Shown: positions 44,593 to 59,220, counted from the stretch's first letter. The stretch: 64,000 bases of DNA from Rhodocollybia butyracea (GCA_015501585.1 JADNRY010000075.1:62001-126000), one strand, 5' to 3'. The notes: a model not told the origin generated them from the sequence alone. A program made the numbers and translations.

Positions 44593-45989
44593 CTAGAATT
44601 TGTAAACCTGAAAGCGATAAAAAATCAGATCAAGGACAGAGGAGAATTGTTCGGTTTTACTTACCTGGTCTTCAGTATATCCCAGCTCTTTCAGAATACC
44701 ACCCAGCTCGCCCTGCTGCATGCCAGCCTTCTTTCCAGCCAAAGAAATGACTTGTCCAGGAGGGCCTGAAATATGCCACGACGGCGACGCGATAAGTTTC
44801 GTATAACCTTCTTCAAGGTAAAAAGCAACGCATGCACATACCACAAACGAACACCTTGACTTTTTCCTTCAAGGTCGGAGGGGCGACAAACTTTTGCAGC
44901 ACATCCTTCGAAATGAATCCCGATGGGCCATTCCATTCCGCCGGAGGCTTGTCCAAAACATACACCACGTCGAACTTGCTCGGGTATTTCGCTTTGAGCG
45001 CTTCGAGTTCTGATTTGAGGAGAATATCAGCTTCGGTGACGTTGGAGAACAGAAGCGTGAATTTGGTGCGGTTGGAGGCGTTGGATAGAGCGTGGGTGAC
45101 GATTTGGTAGAGGGGAGTGCTGGATGTCGCTTACATGAGCAAATTTAAAGGGTAATAGAGTATTGGTGATCGGATGCTTACATTCCACTTCCGCCGCCAA
45201 TAAGCGCTACTTCCTCGAATTCGTTCACTAAGTAAATATTTGTTCAGTAATGAATCTCATAAAATGAGACTTGAAGCACTTTTGTAAGGGAATTTGGGAA
45301 TCGGTCCTTTGACGGATAGCGTGTCGCCCTCCTACGTTGAATTGGTGTGAACAGTTGTGCATAGATGACAAAGGATGAATGAAGTATACCTTTAGACTGT
45401 GGATGTGCTTGGAAGCGTTACCGCTGTCATATCTCTTTATGAGCAGAGTAAGTTCACCCTTGAGGTCTGGAGGCGAGATGGGTGTGTATGGACGGATGAT
45501 GGGTTTGCCTTTGGCGTCCTTGAGAGCCTCGGGATCGGAAGATTTGACGATGAGGCATGAGGCAACTGGGAGCAGCGATGCTTCGTTGTTGGGCAGTTCA
45601 AAGATGAACCTAACGCAGGATTTGCAAGAGCAGATGGTAGTAGTACTATTGGACGTACTTGGAGGTATTGTGGTTGTATGGGACAATCTTCTTGAGCTTG
45701 AAATCTTTAAAGTTTTCCGGGTCTAGAGGACTTTGTGTCTGCGTTGAAACAGAAGTTCCTGTCGAATTTAGATAATAATAACCACCGAGTCCGGCGACGC
45801 CTGCGCCCATGAGAACCAAGGGCAAATTGCTGGATTTTTTTGCGGGAGCCTCGGTCGCATAGCAGCGACGAGCAGCTGTACGATACAGCTGAGTACGGCC
45901 CTTGAGGTTATTTTGTTAGTTGTGAAGAATAAAGCATATAAAGAAGTTAAACTTGCAAGTTGGCGTGTGGCTGCAGCAAAGGACAACAT
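44593..45989 (-). CDS. MCR1: NADH-cytochrome b5 reductase, mitochondrial type
   Basis: Eight exons: 45989..45957, 45900..45659, 45609..45390, 45331..45280, 45227..45182, 45119..44842, 44765..44665, 44607..44593; total 328 residues in one frame. The N-terminus is an Arg-rich mitochondrial presequence (to about residue 28) followed by a membrane anchor (NLPLVLMGAGVAGLGG, 36-51). FAD-binding signature RPYTP is at 131-135, GGGSGITPLYQ opens the NADH domain, and VFVCGPPGQ is the nucleotide-binding motif near the C-terminus; the protein ends EDQVYKF. The enzyme passes electrons from NADH to cytochrome b5 or, in the intermembrane space, to erythroascorbate radical. Intron 1 starts with GC (CTT|GCAAGT) rather than GT, and the last exon is only 15 bases. 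Confidence 0.97.
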
Positions 45990-46334
45990 GACAAAAAAAC
46001 TAAAAGCTTCCGCTTACATCTCAACATCAGCCGGCATGGGTTTGTGACGTCATTTATGCTCCATCTTTCCGCCGAAATTTGAAAACTTGTTTTCTTTTCT
46101 TGTACCAACGAGACCAACTAGGCTTGTTTCATCTTTTTCAGACTTGTTGCTTGTTGCAACGGTTTCAACGGTTTCAACTTGGAAACTTTACTATTTTACT
46201 GCTTCGCGCTGAAGTTTGTTCCAAATCTCGCCTTACCGACGCTCGCATCCAAATCTCATTATCGAGTTGATCCAAACAAATACACGGTGCTCTGATCGAT
46301 TCGTTTTTCTTTCATTAACCACGACCTCCTCCAA

Positions 46335-48159
<1,825 letters not shown>

Positions 48160-49119
48160 CACAATCAATCTTTTCCTGATAAAATCACTGGTTATTTCCT
48201 TCCCTTCTAGTTCCCTGATATTTTGTTGCGCTACCCTTTGACTTTGAGATTGTTTCTAGCCCCGTTTTGGTTTTAGACAGCTTTCGTGTTGTAATTGAAC
48301 CCTCTACGCCCCGTTCTTTCAACATCATACCTCTCTCTCCCCTTCTTAATTTGCTTGGTTATTAGAGTCCGATACACGCAAAAGGACTTTAGTACAAGTT
48401 GTCGGTCAAACCAAATGTTTCCAATATCATGTTCAATGTTGTAATCGATACTAGTGGCAGTAGTTTCGTCTGTCGGGCCCGAACAACATCTTTCGACTAG
48501 CAGAATTAAGTTCGGTTGCGAGCGACAGAAGATAAGTATGAAAAATCTTGAACTGTTCAATGCCAACTTATAGCTTCTGTGATGCGTTCTTCCCGAACGA
48601 AAAGCGTCTTCATCAAGCCCCAGTCGGTATGGGTGGAATGTAAGTAAATTGCTTCAAAAAATATCATTGTGGTTGTCCACGATATGACGTACCGTCTCCA
48701 TAAGATTGCTTAATGGTCAGCGTAGTCTCGTTCTCACCTTCAAAGTTCAAGCTTCCATCATTGCATGGTTTACGGATCTTAGTATGTAGGTACCAATATT
48801 TTTTCGTCTGTCTTTCCACTTGGAAATCCCACAGAGTCAAGATCCTTCCGGTGACAAAAGGCGCTGGATGATTTGTCTCTCATTACTGTGGTCTACCTCA
48901 AAGTTCCAGTGTGCTGTAGTAAGATTTCTGGACAGCTAGTATGTATATCTTATCAAACTTGGCTCAGCTCATCTTTCCAGCTATGTGGGTCCAGAAATTG
49001 CCTTTTTCGGAATTGTACCAATGGAGCAAAATGACAATGACCCCTATATTAAGCGATCGGATCTTCATTTCTCGTTTGCTTTAAGAAGGCTAACGAATTT
49101 TATACAACTTACACCCATC
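48160..49119. promoter_or_regulatory. Intergenic region and promoter of the PrnB-like gene
   Basis: No gene seen in 960 bases. The last ~330 bases (from about 48,790) occur again at 58,810-59,170, with conserved blocks GGAAATCCCACAG, ATTACTGTGGTCTACCTCAA (GTTACTG in the copy) and TTCCGGAATTGTACCAATGG. It presumably contains the promoter of the gene starting at 49,120. Confidence 0.5.
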
Positions 49120-50605
49120 ATGACTACACTTTTATCTCGCCTTACCTCATTTTTCTCGAACGCCACCGCAAACGACGACGAGGCCTCGTATCTATGCTCG
49201 CAAATCATACAAGATGCGGACCAGCACCTCGTAGCAAGTCGTCTCGCCGAAATGCTTAAGAACAGCGGAAACGCCTGGCCTCCTAAACCAACCCACGCAG
49301 AATCCTGGCCGGACGCGCTGAAACCATACTACACTGTCTACCAGCGGATCGCGCCGTTCCTACCAGTCCACGAATCCTCGCTAGACGACGCAGAAAATCG
49401 TATACTCATCGACAAATCTCGCTCTCTCTTCGCTGCTGTCCTCGACGAGGAAGTTGATCTACCTGATGTCTGCGAAACATTAGAAGCGTGTTCTCAATCA
49501 GACAGCGATCTCATGCCTATCAGCGGCTGGTTGGGTTTCTATTCTTGTATTGCTTCGTTAAGGCACGGCTACCGGTAAGTAATTTGGTAAAGACCAGTCC
49601 TGTATATTCATCAGAAAATTGCAACCTAGGTGGGGTATATTGCCTGTCGTCCGCGAAGCTCAAAATGAGAAATCTTTGCAGTTTCCTCACGAATTAGATA
49701 TACCATGGCCATACATACAACGACGACTCGGCATCACTTCACCCGGAGGTAGCATGTCTTCAAACTCGTACTACAATTTTGACGCCAATCGTAATATCGT
49801 ATACCCCATCACCGCTGGCTTGAGCGAAGAACACAACAGAACGGAACTTTGGAATTCGCTCTTGTTTGTGGAGATAGAAGATAAAGTATGCGTTTTCCTT
49901 TACCTCTTTACACGAGTTTTTCGTGCTAATACACTGTACTACCCTAGGCTCTCCCGTTATACCGTCACATAAGCAAAGCAGTCCAGTTCCTCGAAAACGA
50001 CGATATCCCCTCCACCATATCAACACTACAAAAGGCGAACGACGACTGCAAAGCCGCTTTCAAGCATTTCTATGAAAACATGAATGATTTCAATCTTGTA
50101 CCGTCGATCTGGCTCCCGTACTGCCAAGGGTTCCAAGGCTGGACGTTGGAAGGGATCAACGGCGTTTCCGGCGGTCAGAACATGCTGATACGTACACTTG
50201 ATAGCTTCCTCGGCGTACGTCCATGGCCAACCGAAGAAGAGGAAGCATTACATCTGCCGTTAGCACAGCGAAATTGGCTAAACTCTCTTCGAAAGTTTGA
50301 TATCCGTGAAGTGGCCAACCAGAAGGGCAACGAGGAGGTTATCAAGCTACTGGACCATATGGTTTCTCAGCTCCGTGTAAGATACTTCTTTTACTTACGC
50401 TCTTTTTCGCTCATCGTTTATCTTCACTTAGCTCTGGCGCATGGGCCATATGCGGAAGATGCAGCGATACCAGGTGCACAGACCTGAGAGAAACAAAATG
50501 ACTGCAGGCAAGTCGCTTGTTAGAGACGGTGGCGTTGCAGACGATGGGGCTATGGTCAACCACCTCAAGGAGATGTTGTCTGTGCGCCTTCGTGAGACGA
50601 AATAA
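49120..50605 (+). CDS. PrnB / indoleamine 2,3-dioxygenase-like protein (DUF1864 type)
   Basis: Exons 49120..49574, 49630..49885, 49948..50376, 50432..50605; 437 residues, all junctions in frame. The C-terminal two-thirds have the IDO/PrnB layout: WLGFYSCIASLRHGYRWGIL, then GWTLEGINGVSGGQNMLI with the SGGQ block, LDSFLGVRPW, LPLAQRNWLNSLRKF (compare the HRNFL block of IDO), and LWRMGHMRKMQRYQV, where H386 sits in the place of the proximal haem ligand. PrnB rearranges 7-chlorotryptophan in bacterial pyrrolnitrin synthesis; the fungal members' substrates are not known. The helical N-terminus (residues 1-130) is less conserved. The gene stands alone with no tryptophan-metabolism neighbours in view. 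Its promoter and first codons are duplicated at 58.8 kb. Confidence 0.8.
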
Positions 50606-51069
50606 AAGTTAAAGAGAATTGGAATTGGAATTTGTACACAGACCTTCAGTAGACTTCTTTTTTTTGTTAAAGGTTATAGCTATCTATAGAATTGTTACTA
50701 GAATTTCCATAGCTTTATAATTGGTATAACGATTTCGTACGAAAGAAGGAGCAGTCCGGCTATCTTATTAAACCGACGGAGAATGGAGAATGGAGATACT
50801 CAAGTGTTCGATAAGCGCAAGAATAAGTTAAGAGCTGTGCCGATCTCGGTGCTACTTGGAGTGCGATGCTTGGCATTCATTGAAAAGTGGTTATATGCGG
50901 GTCAAGGTCGAACTCAGACTGCTCCGAGCTCGAAAACATAGGACTCCAACATAGGACTCCAACATACGAAACAACAAATGGATTCAGGTATCGGTCATGG
51001 CCTTGACCAGCAGATCCGGCACAAACTCCAGACTCCAGAGAAATTTAAATTTTAGGATCCAGTGGAAAC
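50606..51069. other. 3' flank of the PrnB-like gene
   Basis: No gene. Simple direct repeats (ATAGGACTCCAACATA) near 50,940. Confidence 0.4.
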
Positions 51070-52090
51070 CTCTCGTCAGTCGGGGATTAATTCGTGACAT
51101 ACTCACTAAGCGAAAGACGAAGAAGGGAAATAGGGGTGATTGTACCTCATTGATCTGCAAGGACTCGTCACTCGGACTCGACCATCAGTATAACGATATA
51201 CCAAAACGAAGATACCGAAGCGATTGTGGGATGTTGTCGAAACTGAGTGTAGCGGTGCTGACTCGCCGAAGGATGTATCCTGATCATCCCCTGTTTGGCT
51301 GTGAAGGCCCCAAAATATGGGAGAGGACGTAGCAGCTTGTCAAGGTGTCAGTGTTTTTAATTTTGTTTTTGGTCGTGGCCTTGACCAGAAGAATTCAGGA
51401 TTCAGACCTCTCGTCAGTCGGAGATTCCGGAGAGATGATATACTATAGACGAAAAACGAAGAAGGGAAATAGGGGTGACTTTGTACTCTTGACACTCTTC
51501 TTTAATCTCCAAAGACGAGACCATCGGTAACCACATACCGAAGCGAATATGAACAGTTGTCGAAACTGAGTGTAGCGGTGCTGATTCCGAGTCGCTCGCA
51601 CGAGGAGGTATGACACGAACCCTCCTAATCAAGCTCCTAGTCATCCCCAGCTTGACTGTGAATGCCAAAATCTGGGAGACGACGTAGCACCTTTTCAAGG
51701 CGCTGGTGTTTTGTAATTTGGAATCTGATTCCCAGATGAATCTAGGATTCAAACATGATTCAAACATCTTGTCAGTCGGGAGATTCCGGAGAGATAATAT
51801 GTTAGCGAGAAACGAAGAAGGGAAATAGGGGGTGATTGTACTCTCGACATTCTTCATCATTCTCCACTGAAGGACGAGACCATGCAGTCAGTAATGTCAG
51901 TAATGATACATCGAAAAGTTGTCGAAGCTGAGCGTGACGGTGCTGACTCGTCGCTCGAGGGAGATATGATGCAAACTCTCCTGATCATCCCTTCTCGTGA
52001 GGCCAAAATCTCTTGCAAAATCTGGGAGAGTACGTAACATCTTGTCAAGGTGTAATTTGGGACGCTCGGTTGGATGTACGGTATGTATCA
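51070..52090. repeat. Three tandem copies of an approximately 320-base unit
   Basis: Units start near 51,070, 51,410 and 51,765. Each carries TCAGTCGGGAGATTCCGGAG, GAAGAAGGGAAATAGGGG, a GTTGTCGAAACTGAG segment, GCGGTGCTGACTCG and GGGAGAGTACGTAGCA. Units are about 75% similar by eye. A related copy lies at 59,470-59,890. ORFs inside are not conserved between units. Confidence 0.8.
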
Positions 52091-52740
52091 TGCCCATTCC
52101 AATCTCTCAGTGCTCACTTTTCACTTTTCACGTGATATTTTTCGCAACATTCAGAATTCAGAACAGAGAAGACGATGGGGATAACTTGAATGAATGCACT
52201 CCCGAAGAGCATATAGGAGCATATAGGCCATCAACCCACTCGGAGATGCTAAAGACCTTTTCACACAAGGGACTGGCGAATCACAAACCCTTGCTCCTTG
52301 TGTACTAGACGATACTTTTCACTTCATCTACCTCCTTAAGATCATGCTTCCCAAAAAGCACTCTGCTTTCAAGGAATCTTGTCATCAGTTTCAAATCAGT
52401 TCAGTGAAGCTACTCTGGGAGGGCTTGCAGTATACCTTCCCTTTGTGGGTTGAGCTCGTTGCGTCTCTCCCCTATAGTCCGGCTGTTCCCTTGCGGGACC
52501 TACTGTAGGGCGGAGCCGTGTAAAATAATAATACTACTCCCTCATATTTACCTGGGTTGTACATTGTTTAGTCAGGTTCTCGCAAAGTATGTATTTGGAA
52601 GAGGAGCAAAGATGTGTATCGTATATATATGACGTGAACAAGTAAAAGGCGTAAACAAGTGTTTCCAAAAAGGCAAGGGACTTCCAGCGTCGCGACACCG
52701 CCATTGACGTCCTCAGTCCAACCGAGAGCGTATCAGGACA
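52091..52740. other. Gene-free stretch
   Basis: No recognisable gene or repeat between the tandem units and the DUF6535 gene. Confidence 0.4.
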
Positions 52741-53764
52741 TTAGATTGAGGACATCAAGGACATCAAACAACGGCAAAGAAAAGAAAAAAAAGAAAGCAA
52801 AAACGTAAAAGCGCAAAGGACAGAAAAAAGTGGGAAAGAAAACCCTCCTGCGTTCGACAACGGCAAGAGTACTTTACACAAAAACACAAGCACGCCCGCA
52901 ATCGCAACCGCGATGCCTTTACTAAAAGGCCACGCAAACACAACCAAACCAGACATCAAAAGGAAAATGGAGAGAAATACCCTCTTCTCGGAGTCGGTGT
53001 AGCGGAACAGGTGGATGCGGAAACGCTGCGTGGGCGATAAGCAGCACTGGCGGATCCACTGTTTGGCTAGGACGCCGAGAAGGGCTGAGGAAAGACTCAG
53101 TGTCAGGCTGAGGGACCACAACGTGTCTGCCCAGGTAGTAGCGTGATATTTCGTGATAGCTGGTGCGTCGTGCTGCCATTGAATGAGAGCAAGAAGAGCT
53201 GATTTGAGTGCAGCGGCGGGGTCGGGCGGCAGAAACGATCCTAGCAAGGTGCCTGTAACCACGGATAGAAGAGTGCCCTAGATAAGAGTCAAGCAATCAT
53301 CGTTATTCTTTCATTTCGAAAACGCAGCACTACATACCAAGATGAAGATGACACTCAACCTGCTATTGGCTACACTGGCCAAGTAATCATTTGCATTCCC
53401 TCTATCATCCCCGTCACCGGCATCTCGATCGCGGTCTCTCCCATTATGCGCGGACAGTTCTATGTGGTTTGACAGATTATGCTTCGCAGTATCCGAGACA
53501 TGGGTTGAAGAAGGCGAATGACCATGTTCTACTCCTCCTACGTAGCCTAGTTTCGTAGGTCCATTTGCAGCGATTGTTTGCGCAAGTGTCAATGTTCCCG
53601 CTGCAGGGTAGGACAGTTGGCCCGTACTATTGACCTGTTGAACGTAGTCTCCGAATCCTACCACAAGTTGATTAGCTTAGGCCAATATGAAGACACTCTA
53701 TAAACCCACCTTTGTATTTCTGCGACGCAGAATCTTTGGAATGATCGTCTAAGGTGGGCTCCAT
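52741..53764 (-). CDS. DUF6535-type membrane protein (copy 1)
   Basis: Exons 53764..53710, 53657..53338, 53277..52741; 303 residues in frame from MEPTLDDHSKDSASQ. The domain begins at FGDYVQQ and includes TTWADTLWSLSLTLSLSSALLG followed by VLAKQWIRQ, the hallmark of this Agaricomycete family. Four to five hydrophobic segments are visible (VIFILGTLLSVVTGTLL, LWSLSLTLSLSSALLGVL, VFLSIFLLMSGLVVFAW, IAVAIAGVLVFLC, LFSVLCAFTFLLSFF), so an integral membrane protein is likely. Function unknown. A further upstream exon (53,879-54,060) may belong to it or to the gene at 56.1-56.8 kb, cut off by repeat D4. Confidence 0.75.
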
Positions 53765-54050
53765 TCGAAATTGATGTGTTTCTGCGTCCGCGCTATCAAT
53801 CAAAGGAACAAAGCCTTGGGACTCTTTCAAAGGTTAATCCACATAGGCCTGTCCGAAGAGACTCTATAAACTCACCTGAGTACTTCCATGATGAACAAAC
53901 GCGGGGATGATGATCTCTGACGCGCTTCCGAGGTAACAACGGTGTTCCAATGAAATCACTGAGTGATGAACCTGTATCCCCAAAGTGCTGAGATGGAAGA
54001 GGACTAGGTGCATATCCTATTGCCAGTAATCGAGGTATATGAGCAAGCAA

Positions 54051-56164
54051 TATTTGGGTATTTACATGTAGGTATGCGAAAGGTGCTAACAACCTAACAA
54101 AAACACTACCACACCTAACCAGACTATCAATATGTAAGGGAGCGAGGGTGGGTTGTCAGAGATTCCCCGAGGGAAAGTTTGATAGTATCGGAGGTATGCA
54201 CGCGGTTGCTCCAGGTTCAAGACCGTTGCGTTAACATGGGTAACTAAGCTTGGACAACTCTTAGAACTGAGTCGAGGGAAGCCAAGTTGGGTGTACATAT
54301 GTACGAGGGAACGTCAGGATGTCCGAATCAATATAACCAAACCAAAACCAATAATGTGTATGTGTCCAAAACCAAATAATCAAAACCAAAACCAATACAA
54401 CAAAACTAAGATTCTCCTAGGCAAACTCTGGCTCTAGCTAGAATAGTAATTTCGAGGTTTGTCAACAACCCTAGGCAAACTCTGGCACTAGCTGCTGTGA
54501 TGCCGTAAAGTCCTCGACCAAACTCTGGGCCAAGCTATGATATTGTGAGTGAACTTAATCACTAGGAACTTGTACCACAATCTTAGTGGCTTGCCTAACT
54601 TCATGGGGAAGTCGACTAAGGAACCCTCACTCTGGAGCCAAATAATTCCTTACTAGAAACCGTCCCCTCTAAGGAAGCAACTAGATTTAAGGTTGATCTG
54701 GAGTTCGAGGGAACTCACATGCTCAAGACTCGATCAGATTCTCAAGTGGGCCAAAGGAAGTTTGTGAAATTCTATTACAGGCCAAATTCCGCCGAGCAAG
54801 TAATATGACAGTAAATCAAACTCCTTGAAGAAACTATCAGTCACTCCGTGGTAAAGCATCGAGACTGGCTAACAACTTCGTGAAGCAACTAACACTTCTC
54901 CGCGGGAACATGTAGAGAGGTGACCAGCTACTTACTAGGTGAAGAAACTAACAACCGACTTGTAATCAAGTAGAGAAGCGTCACGCTACTAGTCCCGAGG
55001 ATGTTCTATGGAGCTCACTTCCTAACATACAATTCGAGGGAAAGATCCTCTGAGGTGAAGAAACCACAACCAATCTCAAACACTGAGGTGGTAAGTAACT
55101 TCGTGGTGAAGGAACACAACCAATCCCGTACAGGGGAGGTGGCAAGTAACTTATCTTATTGAATAAATATGTCTGGCTTATATACTGAGTAGAGAGAGTT
55201 TAATACAAAAATAGATGAAACAGATACAGAGAGAGACGGAAAGAGAGTGGAACAGAGAAATCTGGCTCGGAAAGGAAACTCCAGCCTATATATGGTACAC
55301 ATGATAAAGAAATAGTCCATTCTTGGGTATATATCAGAGGTAAAATATGATTTCGTGAGGATTAACATAGTTTTAAAGTGTTTTGATCTGAGCAAGGTTT
55401 CTCTGATTACTCCACAATTCTCCAGGGTCAGGAGTACCTTTACGCTTCATGATCACTCGCCGCCCGGTTTCCCTTGGTTGAGTTTCATTCTATTCCTTGG
55501 ATAGTTCTGTCCATCCTGAGTGTGATTAACATTCTCTTGAGAAGGCCTGTTGTCTAGCTTTCCAACGACACCACTTATGATAGCCTCGAGCAACTGCGCT
55601 GAGTATGTACAAGTGATTCCCGATAGTCGGCTTTAACGGATAAGACCTCCCATGTATGATTTCTAAGATCAAATGTTTCGATTTGCCAAGGCTATCCTGG
55701 CGCGTAGCTTTCCGTAGGACCGGTGCCGTGAATAGACCTCTACGGTTTCCTTGAGATTGTTCTGGTCCATTGTTACGGACTGTAAAGTCCACATCTTAAC
55801 ATAGCTTGTTGGGGGTCTTAGTGCGAGGGATGCCTTCCCTCATAATTCCTTCCCTCGAGTAACATGTTGGCTTAGTACTAATCCTGCTTCGAGATGTCCT
55901 GTAGTTTAGAGAGTATACACTCTTGGGTATAACTAGATTGACAATCTAGCGTTACATATCCGGGCAGCCCAGGTATCCTCGCTAGCTTGGCTCTAGGCTA
56001 CGCTTGTGGGCATACCTTTGTGGCTCACTGAGTATTATTGTTAAGTTCTTTGCCTCGGCAACAGCTATCACGCTCGGGCTCCGTATAACTCTCTTATTGC
56101 ATTGTATAACGTGTACAAAATGTCAAAATGTACGGTTACACACCTTAGGCTGATTTTAGGCCTA
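54051..56164 (-). mobile_element. 2-kb non-coding repeat family D, copy D4 (minus strand)
   Basis: Inverted relative to D1-D3: the AATAAGAGAGTTATACGGAG block is at about 56,078-56,100, the CCAGAGTTTG block at about 54,425-54,540 and the GATAGTCTGGTTAGGTG end at about 54,105-54,130. TATA-like motif at about 55,180. It separates two DUF6535 genes and truncates the minus-strand gene at 56.1-56.8 kb. Exact borders and target duplication are not resolved. Confidence 0.75.
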
Positions 56165-56808
56165 ATAGCGAGGCACCTGACTTGTCCCATTCCTTCAAGT
56201 TCCTCACAATCTCTTCCCTGATTGTTTGATCAACTGCTGCCTTGTCTGCTCCCGCAAGCCCAGAGAGCCTGAACCCTCTACTAGATGCCTTCAAGCTGAA
56301 CAAGTGCATCGGTTCCCTTGTAATTTCTTCATGAGCACTGATGTTATCCTTGTCTTGCATCCAGGGAGGTAGTGGTAAATTCCCATATTCCCCTTGGGTA
56401 TTGTATTCCAAATAAGCCTGCGGTATAAGAGGCCGGGTGCAAAGAGGAAGAGGACTGGGAAGGCCCAATCTCGCCTTGTATGTAGCTGGAGTAGATGGAG
56501 ACCTATCTACGGTGGTAATATGTGAACTAAAGGAAGCAGATTGTAAAACGAATGAAGTCTGACTTACAGCCAAAATACAGTAAAGCTTGGAAATTGCAAG
56601 TTACATTTGCATTGGATGGACCTGAAATGGGTTCACAAACAAAATCTGAGAAATCTGCAAACTTACTGTTTCCGAGCCCATGAATCGCAGACTTTTCTAT
56701 GGGTTCATCCCAGGCAAACAACTTTGATTGAGGGGATGAACCGACTTCAGCGAGAGGTGCAGATGTCCAGGTATCTTGATCATGAGAGTATGAAGGTAAG
56801 AATTCCAT
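56145..56808 (-). pseudogene. Hypothetical gene truncated by repeat D4
   Basis: Minus strand, first exon MEFLPSYSHDQDTWTSAPLA..., later exon with YKARLGLPSPLPLCTRPLIP and DKAAVDQTIREEIVRNLKEW. The only stop lies inside the D4 repeat (the last residues GLKSA come from D4), so the original C-terminus is missing. Two splice choices around 56,590-56,670 are possible. The product is not recognised; no transmembrane segment or known domain. Confidence 0.45.
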
Positions 56809-57027
56809 TGTAGACTAATAGTTTCAGTATGAAGATACAATGATAGCCTCATGGAAACAGCATGTTGAAGGTGGGAAATCAAATAAACCTTCATGTTGAA
56901 CTAGACTAAAACACCTCATGTTTACACATTTTCCTTGCGATGTTTCTCCATTTTCATTGGATATTTCCAGTATCGCCAGAGTTAGTGTTTGCGTCTTTAG
57001 TTTCCCATCTACATCTTCATCCTCTCT

Positions 57028-58235
57028 ATGATCAACCCTTCCAACAACCCAGAATCTGATTCGCACCAGTCTCTACTAGAAAATCACCCTGCACAGGAGA
57101 TTCAGCATCTGGGAGACAATCTCGATCAACTTTTACAGGGGAATCAGCCTTTACATGTACAGCAAACTCAATCTTTGCTCGACTGGCCTCTTCTCGCTGC
57201 ACAATCTACCTCAGAATCACCAAGCGTGAACCATGAATCCGAGCCTGGAACTTCTGCCGATGCCTTGATTCCCAATGCCGCAGCCAAATTAGACTCAACC
57301 ATCTCTCTCGTGCGTAGTACTCCATGTCTGCACTCATAGTGGTGCTGATCTCGAGCTAGTCCTTCTTGTTCGGTGCTTTGGTCGTCGCCTTTCTGGTATT
57401 CATATTACCTGTGCTCTCTCCTAACTTCGCTGCTATCGCCAACGATATTCTTCTTGAAGCCGTCGCATTACTATGCGCACAGGTCAATGGCACTCTCGGT
57501 GACCTGATCCCATCTGCAGATACCTCTTCCTTGATATCTCCCACCAACCTAGTAGCAACCATATTATGGTCTTTGAGTCTTATGCTGAACGTTAACACAA
57601 TACTCCTTGCTGCCCTTGTCAAGCTGTGGGTACACCGGTATGAGTCATTGCGCGACCAACATCAGTACTCCGTCTGCAAGACAAAGTCTGTTAACTTCAT
57701 CATAGCCGCTATCTTACCGCTTTCTGTCTTTTCCTACCTCTTCCTGTTTATCATCAGGTTGGTGGTATATCTGTGGGATCTCAGCAAAGGCCTCGCAATA
57801 ACGCTTCTTGTTATGGGGGCAATGATATTGATTGCATTTCTGGAGATTAGCCATTTGAGCATAAGCGAGCTTGTGTGTCGGGCTCGCAGCTCTCAAAGTC
57901 GGCCGGAGCCTCCAGATCCTAGTTTGGCTATTCCTTTGGACAGCCTCACTTGTCTAGGGGCCCGCAATCCTGGGGAACCTCCGGATCCTAGTCCGGCTAT
58001 TCCTTTGGACTCTCGATATCATGTCCCGGACTTTATTCAAAGGCTGGACAATTGTTTCCAGGAGTTTCGGCGTAGAAACCTGGACTTTCACTGGATTGGA
58101 CGCCGCCAAGGAGCCTTCGGATCCTTGTCTGGCTATTCCTTTGGACTCCTTCGACCATTGACGAATCCTTTGATTCCTGTGACTACAGAGACTATGGAGA
58201 TGGTTGAGACGTGCTGTCAAGATCACCGCCCCTAG
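57028..58235 (+). CDS. DUF6535-type membrane protein (copy 2)
   Basis: Exons 57028..57309 and 57360..58235, 385 residues. The N-terminal 90 residues are hydrophilic. Exon 2 starts in a transmemb-rane-like stretch (FLFGALVVAFLVFILPVL), followed by the family hallmark ATILWSLSLMLNVNTILLAA, LVKLWVHRYESL, and two more hydrophobic segments (FIIAAILPLSVFSYLFLFII, GLAITLLVMGAMILIAFL). The C-terminal 100 residues contain a duplicated PEPPDPSLAIPLDS / GEPPDPSPAIPLDS motif. Diverged from copy 1 and on the opposite strand, with D4 between them. Function unknown. Confidence 0.7.
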
Positions 58236-58804
58236 TCTTGTTCCCGGATTTTATCAGGATAGTTTTAGAGTATCACCTGCTCATACTGCTTTGGGAGACT
58301 CATGCTCTATTGACTCATCAGTTTATGTCCCGCTGTACCATATCCGTGTCCCGCTGTACACTCTGGAGCTCTTGCATGACAAGCCTTGACTTGCTGTGCT
58401 TCGTCTTGGTAACTCAAAATTTTACTTTCTCTTAAGAACTAGGGGGCTGCATGCATTATAGGTATATAGAGCCTTGTATAATAAATTGAATCAACATTTG
58501 CTCTTCGTTTCGCTATGATTTGGCCAGCTGTACGTGAACAAAAAATTGGTCATACTGAGGGTGTGTGGCCGCCACCCAAGGGACTAACAGGACTGAACAC
58601 GATGTCACGTCAACCTCGCTCTGCTGCAGCAGTAGTCCCATCTGATACAGTACCCTGTTAAGACAGTCAAGCTTAAAAAGGTCAGGGCATGTACAGGCCA
58701 AAAGAGCTAATGCATGTAGAGCTCAATCCTACGCCCACTGGAATACCCAATCTTGTCACTCGGCCAAAATTGATGGACAAGTGCCAAAGCGGAATATATC
58801 AGCC
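58236..58804. other. Gene-free stretch
   Basis: 3' flank of the DUF6535 gene; nothing recognised. A short direct repeat TGTCCCGCTGTAC occurs twice near 58,325-58,360. Confidence 0.4.
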
Positions 58805-59220
58805 AATCACAAGCTAGGTACCCATATTTTTTCATTCAAGTGGAAATCCCACAGGTGACAGTCCCGACCCTTCCAGTGACGAAAGGTACTGACGAAAGAT
58901 GTTGTATGATTTGGCTCTCGTTACTGTGGTCTACCTCAAAGCCCCAGTAGCACCGTAGTAACATTATGGGCAGTATGTATATCTTATCTTATCAGACGTG
59001 GTTCGGCTCATCTTTACAGGTCCCGAAATCGCCTTTTCCGGAATTGTACCAATGGGGCAAATGAGCAAAGTGACAAAAGTGTTAAATTAAGCGATCGGAT
59101 CTTCAAAACTTCATAATTTCATTCCTTGTTTGCTTTGAAGAAGGCTAGAGAATTTTTACTACAACTTATACCCATGATGACTACACTTTTATCCCATCTA
59201 ACCTCGTTTTTCTCCACATG
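58805..59220 (+). pseudogene. Relic of a duplicated PrnB-like locus: promoter plus first codons
   Basis: Aligns with 48,775-49,165 over the whole promoter and into the gene. The ATG is followed by MTTLLSHLTSFFST (the intact gene has MTTLLSRLTSFFSN) and then a stop. Similarity ends abruptly there. No other part of the gene is present. Confidence 0.8.

Noticed and set aside
57714..58226. Minus-strand ORFs opposite the second DUF6535 gene
   Set aside because: Shadows of the plus-strand membrane-protein exon.
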